Assembly: GCF_000424665.1 (NCBI RefSeq)
Contig: NZ_AUKI01000001.1
Coordinates: 48,834 to 112,833 of the forward strand
Length of the DNA: 64,000 nt
Source of the DNA: Salinimicrobium terrae DSM 17865
Lineage (GTDB): Bacteria; Bacteroidota; Bacteroidia; Flavobacteriales; Flavobacteriaceae
Reading direction: 5' to 3'
In this document: positions 16,550 to 26,763 of the stretch, piece after piece
Layout: each line of letters starts with the position of its first letter
Numbering within the stretch: the stretch's first letter is position 1
The notes under the pieces: generated by a model
What the model was told of the DNA's origin: nothing
The model's input: only the letters and a program-made list of their open reading frames with translations
The model's database searches: none
Position numbers and translations under genes: made by a program

Positions 16550-19473
16550 TGAGAATTAAAATCCTTATTACAGGTCTCTTGCTGACCTTGTTTTTTATTC
16601 CCCAAATTTCCTACTCTCAAAGTCGTCCTTTAATTGCTGAAGATGTAGAGCAACAGCGGCAATGGGTAGACAGCATCTATAATGCAATGTCTTTAAAGGA
16701 AAAAGTTGGACAGCTTTTTATGATAGATGTATTTTCTTCAGATCCTGCTTCCAAAACCGACAAAGCAAAGGAACTGGTGGAACAGCACCATGTTGGCGGG
16801 GTGATCTTCTCAAAAGGAGGACCAAAAAGACAGCTGAAACTACAGAATGAACTGCAGGATCTTTCCAAAGTACCACTTCTTATAGGAATGGATGCCGAAT
16901 GGGGTCTGGCGATGCGGCTCGATTCGACCTATGCCTATCCCTGGAATATGACTTTGGGGTCCATACAGGATGAAAGTTTGATTACTGAAGTTGGGGCGAG
17001 TATTGCAAAACAATCAAAGAGGTTAGGAGTACATGTAAATTTTGCACCTGTGGTGGACATAAATACAAATTCTGAAAATCCTATTATAGGAAACCGTTCT
17101 TATGGCGAAAACAAAAACAATGTCACCAGAAAGGCTGTTGCTTTTATAAAAGGTATGCAAAGAGAGGGAGTTCTTGGAAGCGCTAAGCATTTTCCCGGCC
17201 ACGGAGATACCGAAAGAGATTCTCATAAAACTCTGCCCACAATAGATTTCTCTCGTGACAGGATCTTTAGAGAAGAACTATTTCCTTACGGGGAGTTAAT
17301 TGCTGAAGGTTTAGGTAGTGTAATGGTGGCCCATTTAAATGTTCCCAGTCTCGAGGAGCGCACCGAATTTCCTTCCACTCTTTCTCATGAAATCGTCACC
17401 GGAATTCTAAAGGAGGAGCTTGGGTTCAACGGACTTATTATTACTGATGCTCTAAACATGAAGGGTGTTGCCAACTTTGATGAGCCGGGAAGAATAGATC
17501 TGGCTGCATTTTTAGCAGGGAATGATATTTTGCTTTTCTCTGAAGATGTACCCAAAGCTTCAGAATTAATTATAGAAGCATATAATAAAGGTCATATTAC
17601 AGAAGAACGGCTGAAGCATTCAGTAAGAAAAATTCTTTATGCAAAATATAAGGTTGGTTTAAACAAATATGAACCTGTAGATCCCACATATATAATTGAA
17701 GATCTCAACAGCATTCGAAATGAGGTGCTTGCCCATAAACTGTATGAAAATGCTATGACGGTAATAAAAAATGACAGGTCGACCCTTCCTGTCAAGGATC
17801 TGGAAACCAGTAAAATTGCCTATGTTCATTTTGGGGAAGATTCAGGGGATGCCTTTTACGAACAATTGAACCGATATGCTCAGGTTGATTCGGTTTCGGC
17901 AGAAAATCTTAATGAGTTATTGGATAAGCTGGAATCATACAACCAGGTAATTATTGGTTATCATCAATCTTCTGCTTCTCCATGGAGCGGTTTCAGGCTT
18001 AATGAACAAGAGCAGGTTTGGCTTTATGAAATAGCCCGAAAAAACAAGGTGATTTTTAATGTTTTTACCAGCCCCTATGCTTTACTGGATCTACATACCA
18101 CAGCAAATTTTGAGGCGATCCAGGTAGCTTATCAAAATAATGATCTTGCACAGCAAAAGGCAGCACAGGTTATTTTCGGGGCTCTTGAGGCTAAAGGAAA
18201 ACTTCCTGTTAGTGCAGGAAAGAATTTTCCCGTAGGAACCGGTTACAAAACCAGAAATTTAAACCGTCTCTCTTATGGACTGCCTGAACAGGTGGGGATG
18301 AATTCATATAAGCTTAATAAAATTGATGATCTTATTGAGAAGGCGATTGAACAAAAAATGACACCTGGGTTACAGGTGCTTGTAGCACGAAAAGGAAAGG
18401 TGATCTACGAGCGAAATGCAGGCTATCATACCTATGAGAAAGAAAGGCCCGTAAAGGCTTCAGATGTTTATGATTTAGCTTCTCTAACGAAAATCCTTGC
18501 AACCCTTCCGCTTTTGATGGAGCTGGTAGATCAGGATGAAATAGATTTAGATTCAACCTTAGGCGAAATGTTACCATCTTTCCGCGGAAGCAATAAAGAA
18601 AATATTACCATCCTGGAAATGCTGTCCCATTACGCCCGACTCAAAAGTTGGATTCCTTTTCACTGGATGACCATTGATCAAGACACTAAGCGTCCCGATG
18701 TGAAGTATATTCGTTCCCAGCAGGATAGAGGTTACAATGTACAGATAGCCGAGAATATGTATGCCAGGAATGACATTAGGGATACAGTACTTCAAATAAT
18801 TAGAGATAGTGAATTGGAAAGAAGGAAGGAGTATAAATATAGTGATCTGCCTTTTTATCTCCTCAAGTTTTACCTTGAAGACATTTACGGAACCTCTCTC
18901 GAATATCTAACCCAGGATCATTTTTATAATTCTCTGGGGGCCCATTATACTACCTATTTACCACTTCAAAAATTTTCTAAAGAGAAAATTGTGCCCACAG
19001 AGGAAGACAGTTACTGGAGAAGTCAGCTGTTGCAGGGATATGTTCATGATGAAGGGGCGGCACTTCTAGGAGGAATAGGAGGGCAGGCTGGATTATATTC
19101 AAATGCCAATGACGTGGCCAAAATCATGCAAATGTATTTAAATGGAGGGCAGTATGGAGGTAAGAGATATTTTGATCGAGAAACAGTAGATAAATTTAAT
19201 ACCTGCTATTATTGTGACGATGACGTGCGACGGGGAGTTGGGTTTGATAAACCCCAGCTTCGTGAAGCCGGACCTACCTGCGGTTGTGTTTCTATGTCCA
19301 GCTTTGGACATAGTGGATTTACAGGAACTTTTACATGGGCAGACCCCGATGAAGAAATAGTTTATGTATTTTTATCGAACAGAATTCATCCTTCTGCAGA
19401 AAATAATGAACTTACGAGGGAAAGTATCCGCTCGAATATCCAGGACCTTATTTACGAAGCTATAGAACGCTAA
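16549..19473 (+). CDS. GH3 beta-N-acetylhexosaminidase fused to class C beta-lactamase-type serine hydrolase
   Basis: A 974-residue exported fusion. A signal peptide (MRIKILITGLLLTLFFIPQ) precedes a NagZ-like GH3 domain (about 40-560) with IGMDAEWGLAMRLD, the KHFPGHGDTERDSHKTLP loop bearing the catalytic His/Asp pair, and ITDALNMKGV with the likely nucleophile Asp. The C-terminal half (about 600-970) is a beta-lactamase/penicillin-binding type hydrolase: YDLASLTKILAT contains the SxxK motif, YSDLPFYLL stands at the YxN position (Asp replaces Asn), and GHSGFTG fits the HxG motif. Both halves point to cell-wall recycling: removing GlcNAc from muropeptides and hydrolysing a peptide or ester bond. 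The ATG at 16549 was chosen over a TTG one codon earlier. Confidence 0.9.
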   Translation: MRIKILITGLLLTLFFIPQISYSQSRPLIAEDVEQQRQWVDSIYNAMSLKEKVGQLFMIDVFSSDPASKTDKAKELVEQHHVGGVIFSKGGPKRQLKLQNELQDLSKVPLLIGMDAEWGLAMRLDSTYAYPWNMTLGSIQDESLITEVGASIAKQSKRLGVHVNFAPVVDINTNSENPIIGNRSYGENKNNVTRKAVAFIKGMQREGVLGSAKHFPGHGDTERDSHKTLPTIDFSRDRIFREELFPYGELIAEGLGSVMVAHLNVPSLEERTEFPSTLSHEIVTGILKEELGFNGLIITDALNMKGVANFDEPGRIDLAAFLAGNDILLFSEDVPKASELIIEAYNKGHITEERLKHSVRKILYAKYKVGLNKYEPVDPTYIIEDLNSIRNEVLAHKLYENAMTVIKNDRSTLPVKDLETSKIAYVHFGEDSGDAFYEQLNRYAQVDSVSAENLNELLDKLESYNQVIIGYHQSSASPWSGFRLNEQEQVWLYEIARKNKVIFNVFTSPYALLDLHTTANFEAIQVAYQNNDLAQQKAAQVIFGALEAKGKLPVSAGKNFPVGTGYKTRNLNRLSYGLPEQVGMNSYKLNKIDDLIEKAIEQKMTPGLQVLVARKGKVIYERNAGYHTYEKERPVKASDVYDLASLTKILATLPLLMELVDQDEIDLDSTLGEMLPSFRGSNKENITILEMLSHYARLKSWIPFHWMTIDQDTKRPDVKYIRSQQDRGYNVQIAENMYARNDIRDTVLQIIRDSELERRKEYKYSDLPFYLLKFYLEDIYGTSLEYLTQDHFYNSLGAHYTTYLPLQKFSKEKIVPTEEDSYWRSQLLQGYVHDEGAALLGGIGGQAGLYSNANDVAKIMQMYLNGGQYGGKRYFDRETVDKFNTCYYCDDDVRRGVGFDKPQLREAGPTCGCVSMSSFGHSGFTGTFTWADPDEEIVYVFLSNRIHPSAENNELTRESIRSNIQDLIYEAIER

Positions 19474-19476
19474 TAC

Positions 19477-20628
19477 ATGAAAATTGCCATTGTTTGTTAT
19501 CCCACTTTTGGGGGAAGTGGTGTGGTCGCTACAGAATTGGGTATGTCTCTCTCCAGGAGAGGTCATGAGATCCATTTTATAACATATAAACAGCCTGTTA
19601 GGCTGGAGCAGCTATCCCATAATATTCATTTTCATGAAGTTAATGTGCCCGAGTATCCTCTTTTCCATTATCAGCCGTATGAACTTGCTTTAAGTAGTAA
19701 GCTGGTAGATATGGTGAAGCTCTATAAAATAGAGGTGCTTCATGTACACTACGCTATTCCTCATGCCTATGCAGGCTACATGGCAAAAAAGATGTTGGAG
19801 GAAGAAGGAATTTTTTTGCCCATGGTGACCACTCTTCATGGAACTGATATTACCCTTGTTGGCAATCATCCATTTTATAAACCGGCTGTAACTTTTAGTA
19901 TCAACAGTAGCGATGTTGTGACTTCTGTATCCCAAAGCCTTAAAGCAGATACTCTGCGTCTTTTCAACGTGAAGCGGGAGATTGACGTGGTGCCAAACTT
20001 TATTGATACTACTAAATACACTCAGTCAATTAGTAATTGCCAAAGGAGTATGTTGGCCGCAAATGATGAAAGGATCATTACTCATGTTAGTAACCTGCGG
20101 AAGGTAAAACGCGTGAAAGACGTAATTATGATCTTTAATGAGGTGCAGAAGAAATTAAAATCAAAACTCATTATGGTAGGGCAGGGGCCTGAAAGAGAAG
20201 TGGCCGAAGATTTGGTCCACGAACTGGGATTGGAAGAAAAAGTATTGTTCCTGGGAGAATCTCATGAAATTGATAAGGTGTTGAGCTATTCAGATCTTTT
20301 TCTGTTACCTTCAGAAAAAGAAAGTTTTGGACTCGCAGCTCTTGAGGCTATGGTCAACGGTGTTCCGGTTATTTCTACCAACACCGGCGGACTTCCGGAG
20401 GTCAATAAACAAGGTTTTTCAGGATATTTAAGTGATGTGGGCGAAGTCTCAGAAATGGCTGCAAACGCCATATATATTCTGAAAGATGATAAAATTCTGA
20501 AAAAATTCAAAGAAAATGCCCGCAACCAGGCCTTTGTTTTTGATGTAGATTCTGTGGTTCCTCTCTATGAATCTTTGTACCAAAAAGCCTTAGATTCAGG
20601 CATAAAAGAAAAGGCTGCTAAAAATTAA
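19477..20628 (+). CDS. bshA: N-acetyl-alpha-D-glucosaminyl L-malate synthase BshA
   Basis: A 383-residue GT4 glycosyltransferase that joins GlcNAc from UDP-GlcNAc to L-malate, the first step of bacillithiol synthesis. Diagnostic BshA features are the N-terminus MKIAIVCYPTFGGSGVVATE, LHVHYAIPHAYAGYMAK (about 88-104), TTLHGTDITLVG (about 117-128) and the donor-binding PSEKESFGLAALEAMVNG motif (about 275-292). It starts 3 bp after the GH3 fusion gene and may share its transcript, though the functions are not obviously linked. bshB and bshC are not in the window. Confidence 0.95.
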   Translation: MKIAIVCYPTFGGSGVVATELGMSLSRRGHEIHFITYKQPVRLEQLSHNIHFHEVNVPEYPLFHYQPYELALSSKLVDMVKLYKIEVLHVHYAIPHAYAGYMAKKMLEEEGIFLPMVTTLHGTDITLVGNHPFYKPAVTFSINSSDVVTSVSQSLKADTLRLFNVKREIDVVPNFIDTTKYTQSISNCQRSMLAANDERIITHVSNLRKVKRVKDVIMIFNEVQKKLKSKLIMVGQGPEREVAEDLVHELGLEEKVLFLGESHEIDKVLSYSDLFLLPSEKESFGLAALEAMVNGVPVISTNTGGLPEVNKQGFSGYLSDVGEVSEMAANAIYILKDDKILKKFKENARNQAFVFDVDSVVPLYESLYQKALDSGIKEKAAKN

Positions 20629-20641
20629 ATTTTTAACAGCC
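20613..20641 (+). terminator. Hairpin overlapping the bshA stop codon
   Basis: GGCTG at 20613-20617 pairs with CAGCC at 20637-20641, and after one mismatch 20619-20624 pairs with 20630-20635. The loop contains the bshA TAA stop. The U-rich part is within the stem rather than after it, so this is a plausible but not classical terminator. Confidence 0.5.
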
Positions 20642-20664
20642 TTTCCGGGTATAAATTTATATGT

Positions 20665-21147
20665 TTAGAACTGATAACGCAGGCCAAGTGCGACATCAAA
20701 TCCTAGATCATCACCGTAGTAATTTACTAAACCTATTTCAGGTCTAAAATCGAGAGAGATCAACAGTGGAAAGTCAAAGTCGTATTCGATACCTATGTTT
20801 CCGGCCGCAGTGACAAAAAGACCGTCATCATCGTTATCATTATCATCAACTTCAACAGAACCAACACCTGCACCAAAACCGGCATACCAGTTAAATCCTC
20901 CTTCTATGTTCCAAACCCAATGATGAAGTCCGGTTAGACGAAAAGCATCGTATTCTCCACGGCTGCTCCATCCAAGATCAAACTCGAGGCGATTGTTTTC
21001 TGACAGCCCATGCTGATAGGAAATTTCAGTTCCAACACCATTATTGTCACCTAAACGTAAACCCAGGGCATGATCTGCAATAGTTTGTGCTTGTGAAGAA
21101 AGGGTAAAACCAAAAATACATAAAGCTAATAAAACAATTTTTTTCAT
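20665..21147 (-). CDS. Small outer-membrane beta-barrel protein
   Basis: A 160-residue protein with a signal peptide (MKKIVLLALCIFGFTLSSQA) and a mature part made of alternating short strands typical of eight-stranded OmpA/OmpW-type barrels (ADHALGLRLGDNNGVGTEISYQ, then FNWYAGFGAGVGSVEV, ending LDVALGLRYQF-like with a C-terminal aromatic, here GLRYQF). An acidic DDNDNDDDG turn near residue 107 could be an extracellular loop. No specific function can be assigned. It is transcribed alone, convergent to bshA. Confidence 0.75.
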   Translation of the reverse strand: MKKIVLLALCIFGFTLSSQAQTIADHALGLRLGDNNGVGTEISYQHGLSENNRLEFDLGWSSRGEYDAFRLTGLHHWVWNIEGGFNWYAGFGAGVGSVEVDDNDNDDDGLFVTAAGNIGIEYDFDFPLLISLDFRPEIGLVNYYGDDLGFDVALGLRYQF

Positions 21148-21171
21148 AATTTTTCATTTAATTTGTTCCTA

Positions 21172-21179
21172 CAAAATTA
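21172..21179 (-). promoter_or_regulatory. -7 promoter element for the small barrel protein
   Basis: Minus-strand TAATTTTG matches TAnnTTTG; transcription would start near 21165 and leave about 18 nt before the ATG. A CAA (minus TTG) lies 25 bp further, too far for a standard -33 box. Confidence 0.4.
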
Positions 21180-21253
21180 GACTATCTGAGTGACCGACTA
21201 TCCCCAACTTCAGCTAATTAAATGTTAATGTTAACAGAGACCTGTTAATCCGT

Positions 21254-24190
21254 ATGCCAAAAGCTGAGAATAATAAAACTATGATTGATGAGCTTAAAGG
21301 TCTTGAATCCAATTTGGAAGGGAAACTCTTCTACGACGCCCTCTGGCGTAGGATATTTGCTACAGATGCTTCTGTTTACCGTACGGTTCCACTGGCAGTA
21401 GCCTATCCTAAAACTGTTGAAGATCTTAAAAAACTAATTTCTTTTGCTACAAAAAATAATACCTCTCTCATTCCACGCACCGCAGGCACCTCACTTGCCG
21501 GCCAGTGTGTTGGAGAGGGCATAGTAGTAGATGTTTCAAAGTATTTCACCGGGATTATTGAACTTAATACTGGCAAAAGGACAATAAAAGTTCAGCCAGG
21601 GGTGATCCGGGACGATCTTAACAGGTATCTCAAATCTCATAACCTCTTTTTTGGTCCTAATACTTCAACCTCCAATCGTTGTATGATTGGCGGAATGGTG
21701 GGTAATAATTCCAGCGGAACCACCTCCATTAAGTATGGCGTAACCCGGGACAAGGTACTGGAAATGAAAGTACTGCTTTCTGATGGCTCTGAAGCTGTTT
21801 TTTCTGAAATTACTTCGGAAGAATTACGGGAAAAAATGCAGTTGGATTCCATGGAAGGAGACATCTACCGGAAGTTATATCAGGAACTTAAGTCGGAAGA
21901 TGTAAGGCAACAAATTATTTCAGGTTTCCCAAAACCGGAAATTCACCGCCGCAATACCGGATATGCAGTAGATGAACTCATTTCAGCTGAAGTTTTAGGG
22001 GGGGAAGAGGAGAAGATCAACATTTGCAAATTGCTTTGTGGAAGCGAAGGAACTCTCGCTTTAACAACCGAAATTACTTTGCAGCTGGATGAGTTGCCTC
22101 CAAAAGATGCTGTAATGATTGCAGCACACTTTGATTCTGTTGAAAAATGTTTACAAGCGGTAGTGCCTGCTATGCGGCACTCTTTGTTCACCTGTGAGAT
22201 GATGGATAAGGTCATCCTGGATTGCACTAAAAACAGCATTAAATACAGGGAAAACAGATTTTTCATAGAAGGAGATCCTGCAGCGATCCTTATGCTTGAA
22301 ATTAGATCTGCTTCTGAAGAAGAGCTTACTGACCGAACTGCCGACCTGCTCAAAACTCTTTCCGATTCAAATTTGGCTTATGCACTACCGGTACTTCGAA
22401 ATGAAACAATTGAACTTGCTTTGGAATTGCGAAAGGCAGGTTTAGGCCTTTTGGGAAATATAGTTGGGGATCGAAAAGCCGTGGCTTGCATTGAAGATAC
22501 CGCTGTTGCAGTGGAAGATCTCGCAGCATACATTTCTGAATTTTCAGATTTGATGAAGGATTACGGTCAGGAAGCAGTTTATTATGCTCATGCCGGTGCA
22601 GGAGAATTACACCTGCGTCCGATTCTTAATCTTAAAAAGGAACCTGATGTGGCCCTTTTCAGAAAGATAACCGAAGACGTAGCTTCCCTGGTTAAAAAAT
22701 ATGGCGGTTCCATGAGTGGAGAACATGGTGACGGTAGGGTGAGAGCAGAGTTTATCGAATTCATGATAGGTGAAGAGAATTATAACCTCTTGAAAAGGGT
22801 GAAAAACATCTTTGATCCAGAGAACATTTTTAATCCTGGGAAGATTATTGATGCCCCTGCTATGGATGAAAGTTTACGGTACGAACCGGGCCGCCGGGAA
22901 CCGGAAATCGACACCTTAATGGATTTTACAGATTCCCTTGGTATTCTAAGAGGTGCCGAAAATTGTAACGGTAGCGGCGACTGTAGAAAGCCGTCCGAAG
23001 CCGGAGGTACAATGTGCCCCAGTTATCGTGCCACCCGTAATGAAAAGGATACAACCCGCGCCCGTGCCAATGCTCTACGAGAATTTTTAACACATTCAGA
23101 TAAACCTAATCGATTCGATCATGAAGAGTTGAAGGAAGTTCTTGACTTGTGCATTAGCTGTAAAGGCTGCAAAAGTGAATGTCCTTCTAATGTTGATATG
23201 GCGGCATATAAGGCAGAGTTTCAATACCAGTACAATCGTGCAAATGAAGCTTCCCTGCGCTCGAAAGCATTTGCTTTCAACGCAGCGTTGAACAAAAAAA
23301 CATCAGGAATTTCCCCTTTTTCGAACTTCATGTTTTCAAACTCCCTGACTTCCGGAATTCTGAAGAGAACCATGGGAATTGCTCCACAGCGCAGTCTTCC
23401 GCCACTTTCTCGTCAAACATTGTCTTCATACTACAGGAAAAATCAAAGAAAAGTTGAAACCCCGATCAAAACGGTTTACCTGTTCAATGATGAATTCACG
23501 AACTATCTGGACTCCGAAGTAGGAATGGCGGCTATAAAACTTCTTAACGGCCTAAATTATGAAGTGAAAATTATAGAACATCCCGAAAGTGGACGGGGCT
23601 TTATTTCTAAGGGCTTTTTAAAAGAAGCCAAAGAAGTAGCCAATAAAAACATTCAGATATTTAAAGATATTATCTCACCTGAAAGTCCGTTGTTGGGATT
23701 GGAACCTTCTGCAATTTTAACCTTTAGGGATGAATATTTAAGATTGGCCGATGATAAAGCAGCTGCAGAACGGGTATCCAAAAATGTCTTTCTACTGGAA
23801 GAATTTTTCAAGAAAGAAGTCATTGCGGGAAATATTACTGCCGACTCTTTTACTTCAGAAAAAAAGAGGATCAAATTGCATGGACATTGTCATCAAAAAG
23901 CACTCTCGGGTGTGGAAAATACATTTGTAATGCTAAATCTTCCGCAGAATTTTGAGGTGACGGTGATTCCTTCGGGTTGTTGCGGTATGGCGGGTTCTTT
24001 CGGGTATGAAAAAGAGCATTATGAGGTAAGTATGCAAATTGGTGAACAAACATTGTTCCCGGCGGTAAGAAAAGCATCGGAAGGGACTGTTATTGCAGCT
24101 CCCGGTACCAGCTGTAGACATCAAATCCAAGATGGAACGGGTAAAAAAGCTCTGCATCCTGTAGTGATCATGGCCGAAGCATTGAAATAA
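21254..24190 (+). CDS. FAD-linked oxidase fused to 4Fe-4S/CCG domains (D-2-hydroxyacid dehydrogenase type)
   Basis: A 978-residue fusion of a GlcD/Dld-type FAD_binding_4 domain (about 40-270: PRTAGTSLAGQCVGEGIVVD and NRCMIGGMVGNNSSGTTSIKYG), an FAD-oxidase C domain (to about 540: HAGAGELHLRPI, SGEHGDGRVR, FDPENIFNPGKI), a ferredoxin region (NCNGSGDCRKP, then CISCKGCKSECPSNVD at about 635-650) and CCG-type domains (LHGHCHQKAL near 876 and SGCCGMAGSFGYEKEHYE near 912). It probably oxidises a D-2-hydroxy acid such as D-lactate and passes electrons to the quinone pool. Substrate is inferred from family only. Confidence 0.88.
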   Translation: MPKAENNKTMIDELKGLESNLEGKLFYDALWRRIFATDASVYRTVPLAVAYPKTVEDLKKLISFATKNNTSLIPRTAGTSLAGQCVGEGIVVDVSKYFTGIIELNTGKRTIKVQPGVIRDDLNRYLKSHNLFFGPNTSTSNRCMIGGMVGNNSSGTTSIKYGVTRDKVLEMKVLLSDGSEAVFSEITSEELREKMQLDSMEGDIYRKLYQELKSEDVRQQIISGFPKPEIHRRNTGYAVDELISAEVLGGEEEKINICKLLCGSEGTLALTTEITLQLDELPPKDAVMIAAHFDSVEKCLQAVVPAMRHSLFTCEMMDKVILDCTKNSIKYRENRFFIEGDPAAILMLEIRSASEEELTDRTADLLKTLSDSNLAYALPVLRNETIELALELRKAGLGLLGNIVGDRKAVACIEDTAVAVEDLAAYISEFSDLMKDYGQEAVYYAHAGAGELHLRPILNLKKEPDVALFRKITEDVASLVKKYGGSMSGEHGDGRVRAEFIEFMIGEENYNLLKRVKNIFDPENIFNPGKIIDAPAMDESLRYEPGRREPEIDTLMDFTDSLGILRGAENCNGSGDCRKPSEAGGTMCPSYRATRNEKDTTRARANALREFLTHSDKPNRFDHEELKEVLDLCISCKGCKSECPSNVDMAAYKAEFQYQYNRANEASLRSKAFAFNAALNKKTSGISPFSNFMFSNSLTSGILKRTMGIAPQRSLPPLSRQTLSSYYRKNQRKVETPIKTVYLFNDEFTNYLDSEVGMAAIKLLNGLNYEVKIIEHPESGRGFISKGFLKEAKEVANKNIQIFKDIISPESPLLGLEPSAILTFRDEYLRLADDKAAAERVSKNVFLLEEFFKKEVIAGNITADSFTSEKKRIKLHGHCHQKALSGVENTFVMLNLPQNFEVTVIPSGCCGMAGSFGYEKEHYEVSMQIGEQTLFPAVRKASEGTVIAAPGTSCRHQIQDGTGKKALHPVVIMAEALK

Positions 24191-24241
24191 ACATTTTCAA
24201 ATCTTGGCTTAAAAAATTACATTTGCTCAAAATCACCTTCA

Positions 24242-25306
24242 ATGGCGGGAAATTCCTTCGGAAAACTTTTTAGACTTACCACATTTGGGGAATCTCATGG
24301 CGAAGCCATTGGAGGAATTATTGACGGCTGCCCCGCCGGTCTTAAACTTGATCTGGAAAAAATTCAGCAGGAAATGGAGCGGCGTAAGCCGGGTCAATCT
24401 GCTATCGTGACCCAGCGGAAAGAACCTGATACAGTGAAGTTCTTTTCGGGCATTTTTGAAGGAAGAACAACAGGAACCCCTATTGGGTTTGTTATTGAGA
24501 ATGCAAACCAGAAGTCAAAAGATTACTCGCACATTAAGGATGTCTATCGTCCTTCCCATGCCGATTATACCTATGACAAAAAATACGGCAACAGGGATTA
24601 CCGGGGCGGTGGAAGGTCTTCGGCCCGCGAGACAGCGTGCAGAGTAGCGGCAGGAGCTGTTGCAAAGCAACTGCTTCAGGAAATAAAAATTACGGCTTAT
24701 ACTTCTTCAGTTGGTAATATTCAGCTTCAGAAAAAATTTGAAGAGTTGGATCTTTCAGAAATAGAAAAGAATCCCGTTCGTTGTCCCGATCCTGAAACTG
24801 CAGCCGAAATGGAATCCTTTATTAAAGAGATTAGATCGCAGGGAGACACTGTGGGTGGAGTAGTGGAGTGTGTCATATCGAATGTTCCGGTAGGGCTGGG
24901 AGAACCTGTTTTTGATAAACTTCATGCCACTTTAGGTGCAGCTATGCTTTCAATTAACGCTGTAAAAGGATTTGAGTATGGAAGCGGGTTTGCTGGTGCG
25001 GCTATGAAAGGTAGCGAACATAATGACCTCTTTGAGCCTGATGGCTCCACAACTTCGAATTTTAGCGGAGGCATTCAGGGAGGTATATCCAATGGAATGG
25101 ATATTGTTTTTCGTGTGGCTTTCAAACCCGTGGCCACCATAATGCAAAAGCAAAAGACAATAAATGCTGAGGGCGAAAGTGTAGAAATGCAGGGCAAAGG
25201 AAGACATGATCCTTGTGTGGTGCCCCGGGCAATTCCAATAGTGGAAGCCATGGCCGCCCTGGTGCTGGCCGATTATTATTTGATGGATAGAACTTCTAGG
25301 ATATAA
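24242..25306 (+). CDS. aroC: Chorismate synthase AroC
   Basis: A 354-residue enzyme of the shikimate pathway that converts 5-enolpyruvylshikimate 3-phosphate to chorismate using reduced FMN. All three signature regions are present: [19 protein letters not shown] (about 13-31), [25 protein letters not shown] (split motif at about 114-138) and [23 protein letters not shown] (split motif at about 273-295), ending with [28 protein letters not shown] element at 24218-24225 could be its -7 box, leaving a very short leader. The DAACS transporter follows 18 bp downstream. Confidence 0.97.
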   Translation: MAGNSFGKLFRLTTFGESHGEAIGGIIDGCPAGLKLDLEKIQQEMERRKPGQSAIVTQRKEPDTVKFFSGIFEGRTTGTPIGFVIENANQKSKDYSHIKDVYRPSHADYTYDKKYGNRDYRGGGRSSARETACRVAAGAVAKQLLQEIKITAYTSSVGNIQLQKKFEELDLSEIEKNPVRCPDPETAAEMESFIKEIRSQGDTVGGVVECVISNVPVGLGEPVFDKLHATLGAAMLSINAVKGFEYGSGFAGAAMKGSEHNDLFEPDGSTTSNFSGGIQGGISNGMDIVFRVAFKPVATIMQKQKTINAEGESVEMQGKGRHDPCVVPRAIPIVEAMAALVLADYYLMDRTSRI

Positions 25307-25324
25307 TTATACAGAAACTATAGT

Positions 25325-26650
25325 ATGAAAAAATTAGCACTGCACTGGCAAATCTTACTGGGAATGGCTGCCGGGGTGATCTTTGCGCTTTTAATGACCA
25401 ATTTTTCCTGGGGAGCCGAGTTCATAAGTGACTGGATAAAACCTTTCGGAAATATTTTTATTAATGCCCTCAAGTTAATTGCAGTGCCTCTAATTTTGGC
25501 TTCGTTAATAAAAGGGATTTCCGATCTTAAAGATATTTCGAAGTTATCCAAGATGGGGACCCGAACTATTTTGATCTATATCGGTACCACATTGATTGCA
25601 GTGACCATTGGTCTCTTATTGGTGAATTTAATAGAACCGGGTGGTGCTATTGCCGAGGATACGAGAAATGATCTTATTGCCAGTTATGAAGGTGATGCAA
25701 ATGTACGAATAGCCGATGCTCAGCGACAAAAAGAGGCCGGACCACTCCAGGCCCTTGAGGATATAGTACCAGGAAATATTTTTGCTGCAGCCAGTGATAA
25801 TGGTAATATGCTTCAGGTGATCTTTTTTGCCATCTTTTTTGGACTGGGTCTTATTTTGATTCCTGAAGAAACTGCAAGGCCTGTAAAAGCTTTTTTTGAC
25901 GGGTTCAATGAAGTGATTCTCAAATTGATTGACCTAATAATGCTGGCTGCACCTTATGGTGTTTTTGCCTTACTTGCCGCGCTCGTGGTGGAATCTCCCA
26001 GTGCAGATCTCTTTGCCGCACTGGCTATGTATGGTGTCACTGTAATCATCGGCCTCGCCTTAATGATTGGCGTTTATATGCTAATCGTTTGGATCTCCAC
26101 CGGGAGAAATCCAGCCTTTTTTGAAAATGGTATTGCCCCCGCTCAATTACTTGCTTTTTCCACTAGTTCAAGTGCTGCGACCTTACCTGTGACCATGGAG
26201 CGAACCGAAGAGCATCTTGGAGTACATGAAGAGGTGACAAGCTTTGTTTTACCCATTGGTGCTACAATAAATATGGACGGTACGAGTCTATATCAGGCTG
26301 TGGCTGCTGTATTTATAGCCCAGGCTTTTGGAATGGATCTTACTTTAGGTGCACAATTAGGTATTATTGCCACTGCAACTCTTGCTTCAATAGGTTCTGC
26401 AGCTGTCCCGGGTGCCGGAATGGTAATGCTGGTAATTGTACTTTCCCAGGCAGGAATTCCCGAAGCAGGTCTTGCCCTTATTTTTGCAGTAGACAGGCCA
26501 CTTGATATGTGCCGTACCATGGTAAACGTGACTGGTGACGCCGCAGTCTCTATGATGGTAGCAAAATCTGTAGATAAGCTGGGAGATCCACGGGTAAAAA
26601 ACTGGGATGATAACCTTCCAAAGAGAGAGAAGATTCCTGCGGAAAAATAG
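25325..26650 (+). CDS. Dicarboxylate/amino acid:cation symporter (DAACS family)
   Basis: A 441-residue secondary transporter of the GltP/DctA/EAAT family in the inner membrane, importing acidic amino acids or C4-dicarboxylates with Na+ or H+. It has about eight helices plus two re-entrant hairpins; the first bears the serine-rich FSTSSSAATLPVTME (about 277-291), followed by the cation-site motif GATINMDGTSLYQAVAAVF (about 313-331) and the second hairpin ASIGSAAVPGAGMV. The substrate-binding helix 8 carries DRPLDMCRTMVNVTGDAA (about 390-407). Which substrate it takes cannot be told with certainty. Confidence 0.93.
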   Translation: MKKLALHWQILLGMAAGVIFALLMTNFSWGAEFISDWIKPFGNIFINALKLIAVPLILASLIKGISDLKDISKLSKMGTRTILIYIGTTLIAVTIGLLLVNLIEPGGAIAEDTRNDLIASYEGDANVRIADAQRQKEAGPLQALEDIVPGNIFAAASDNGNMLQVIFFAIFFGLGLILIPEETARPVKAFFDGFNEVILKLIDLIMLAAPYGVFALLAALVVESPSADLFAALAMYGVTVIIGLALMIGVYMLIVWISTGRNPAFFENGIAPAQLLAFSTSSSAATLPVTMERTEEHLGVHEEVTSFVLPIGATINMDGTSLYQAVAAVFIAQAFGMDLTLGAQLGIIATATLASIGSAAVPGAGMVMLVIVLSQAGIPEAGLALIFAVDRPLDMCRTMVNVTGDAAVSMMVAKSVDKLGDPRVKNWDDNLPKREKIPAEK

Positions 26651-26763
26651 ATATTCTAAATCCTCTTACAGATCCAACGATTTTTCCCTTCCAAAGCTTG
26701 TGAGACTTGGCGGAAATCCTTGTATTTGCGCGGGATAAATTTTTTACCTGAAAATCTTCCATA

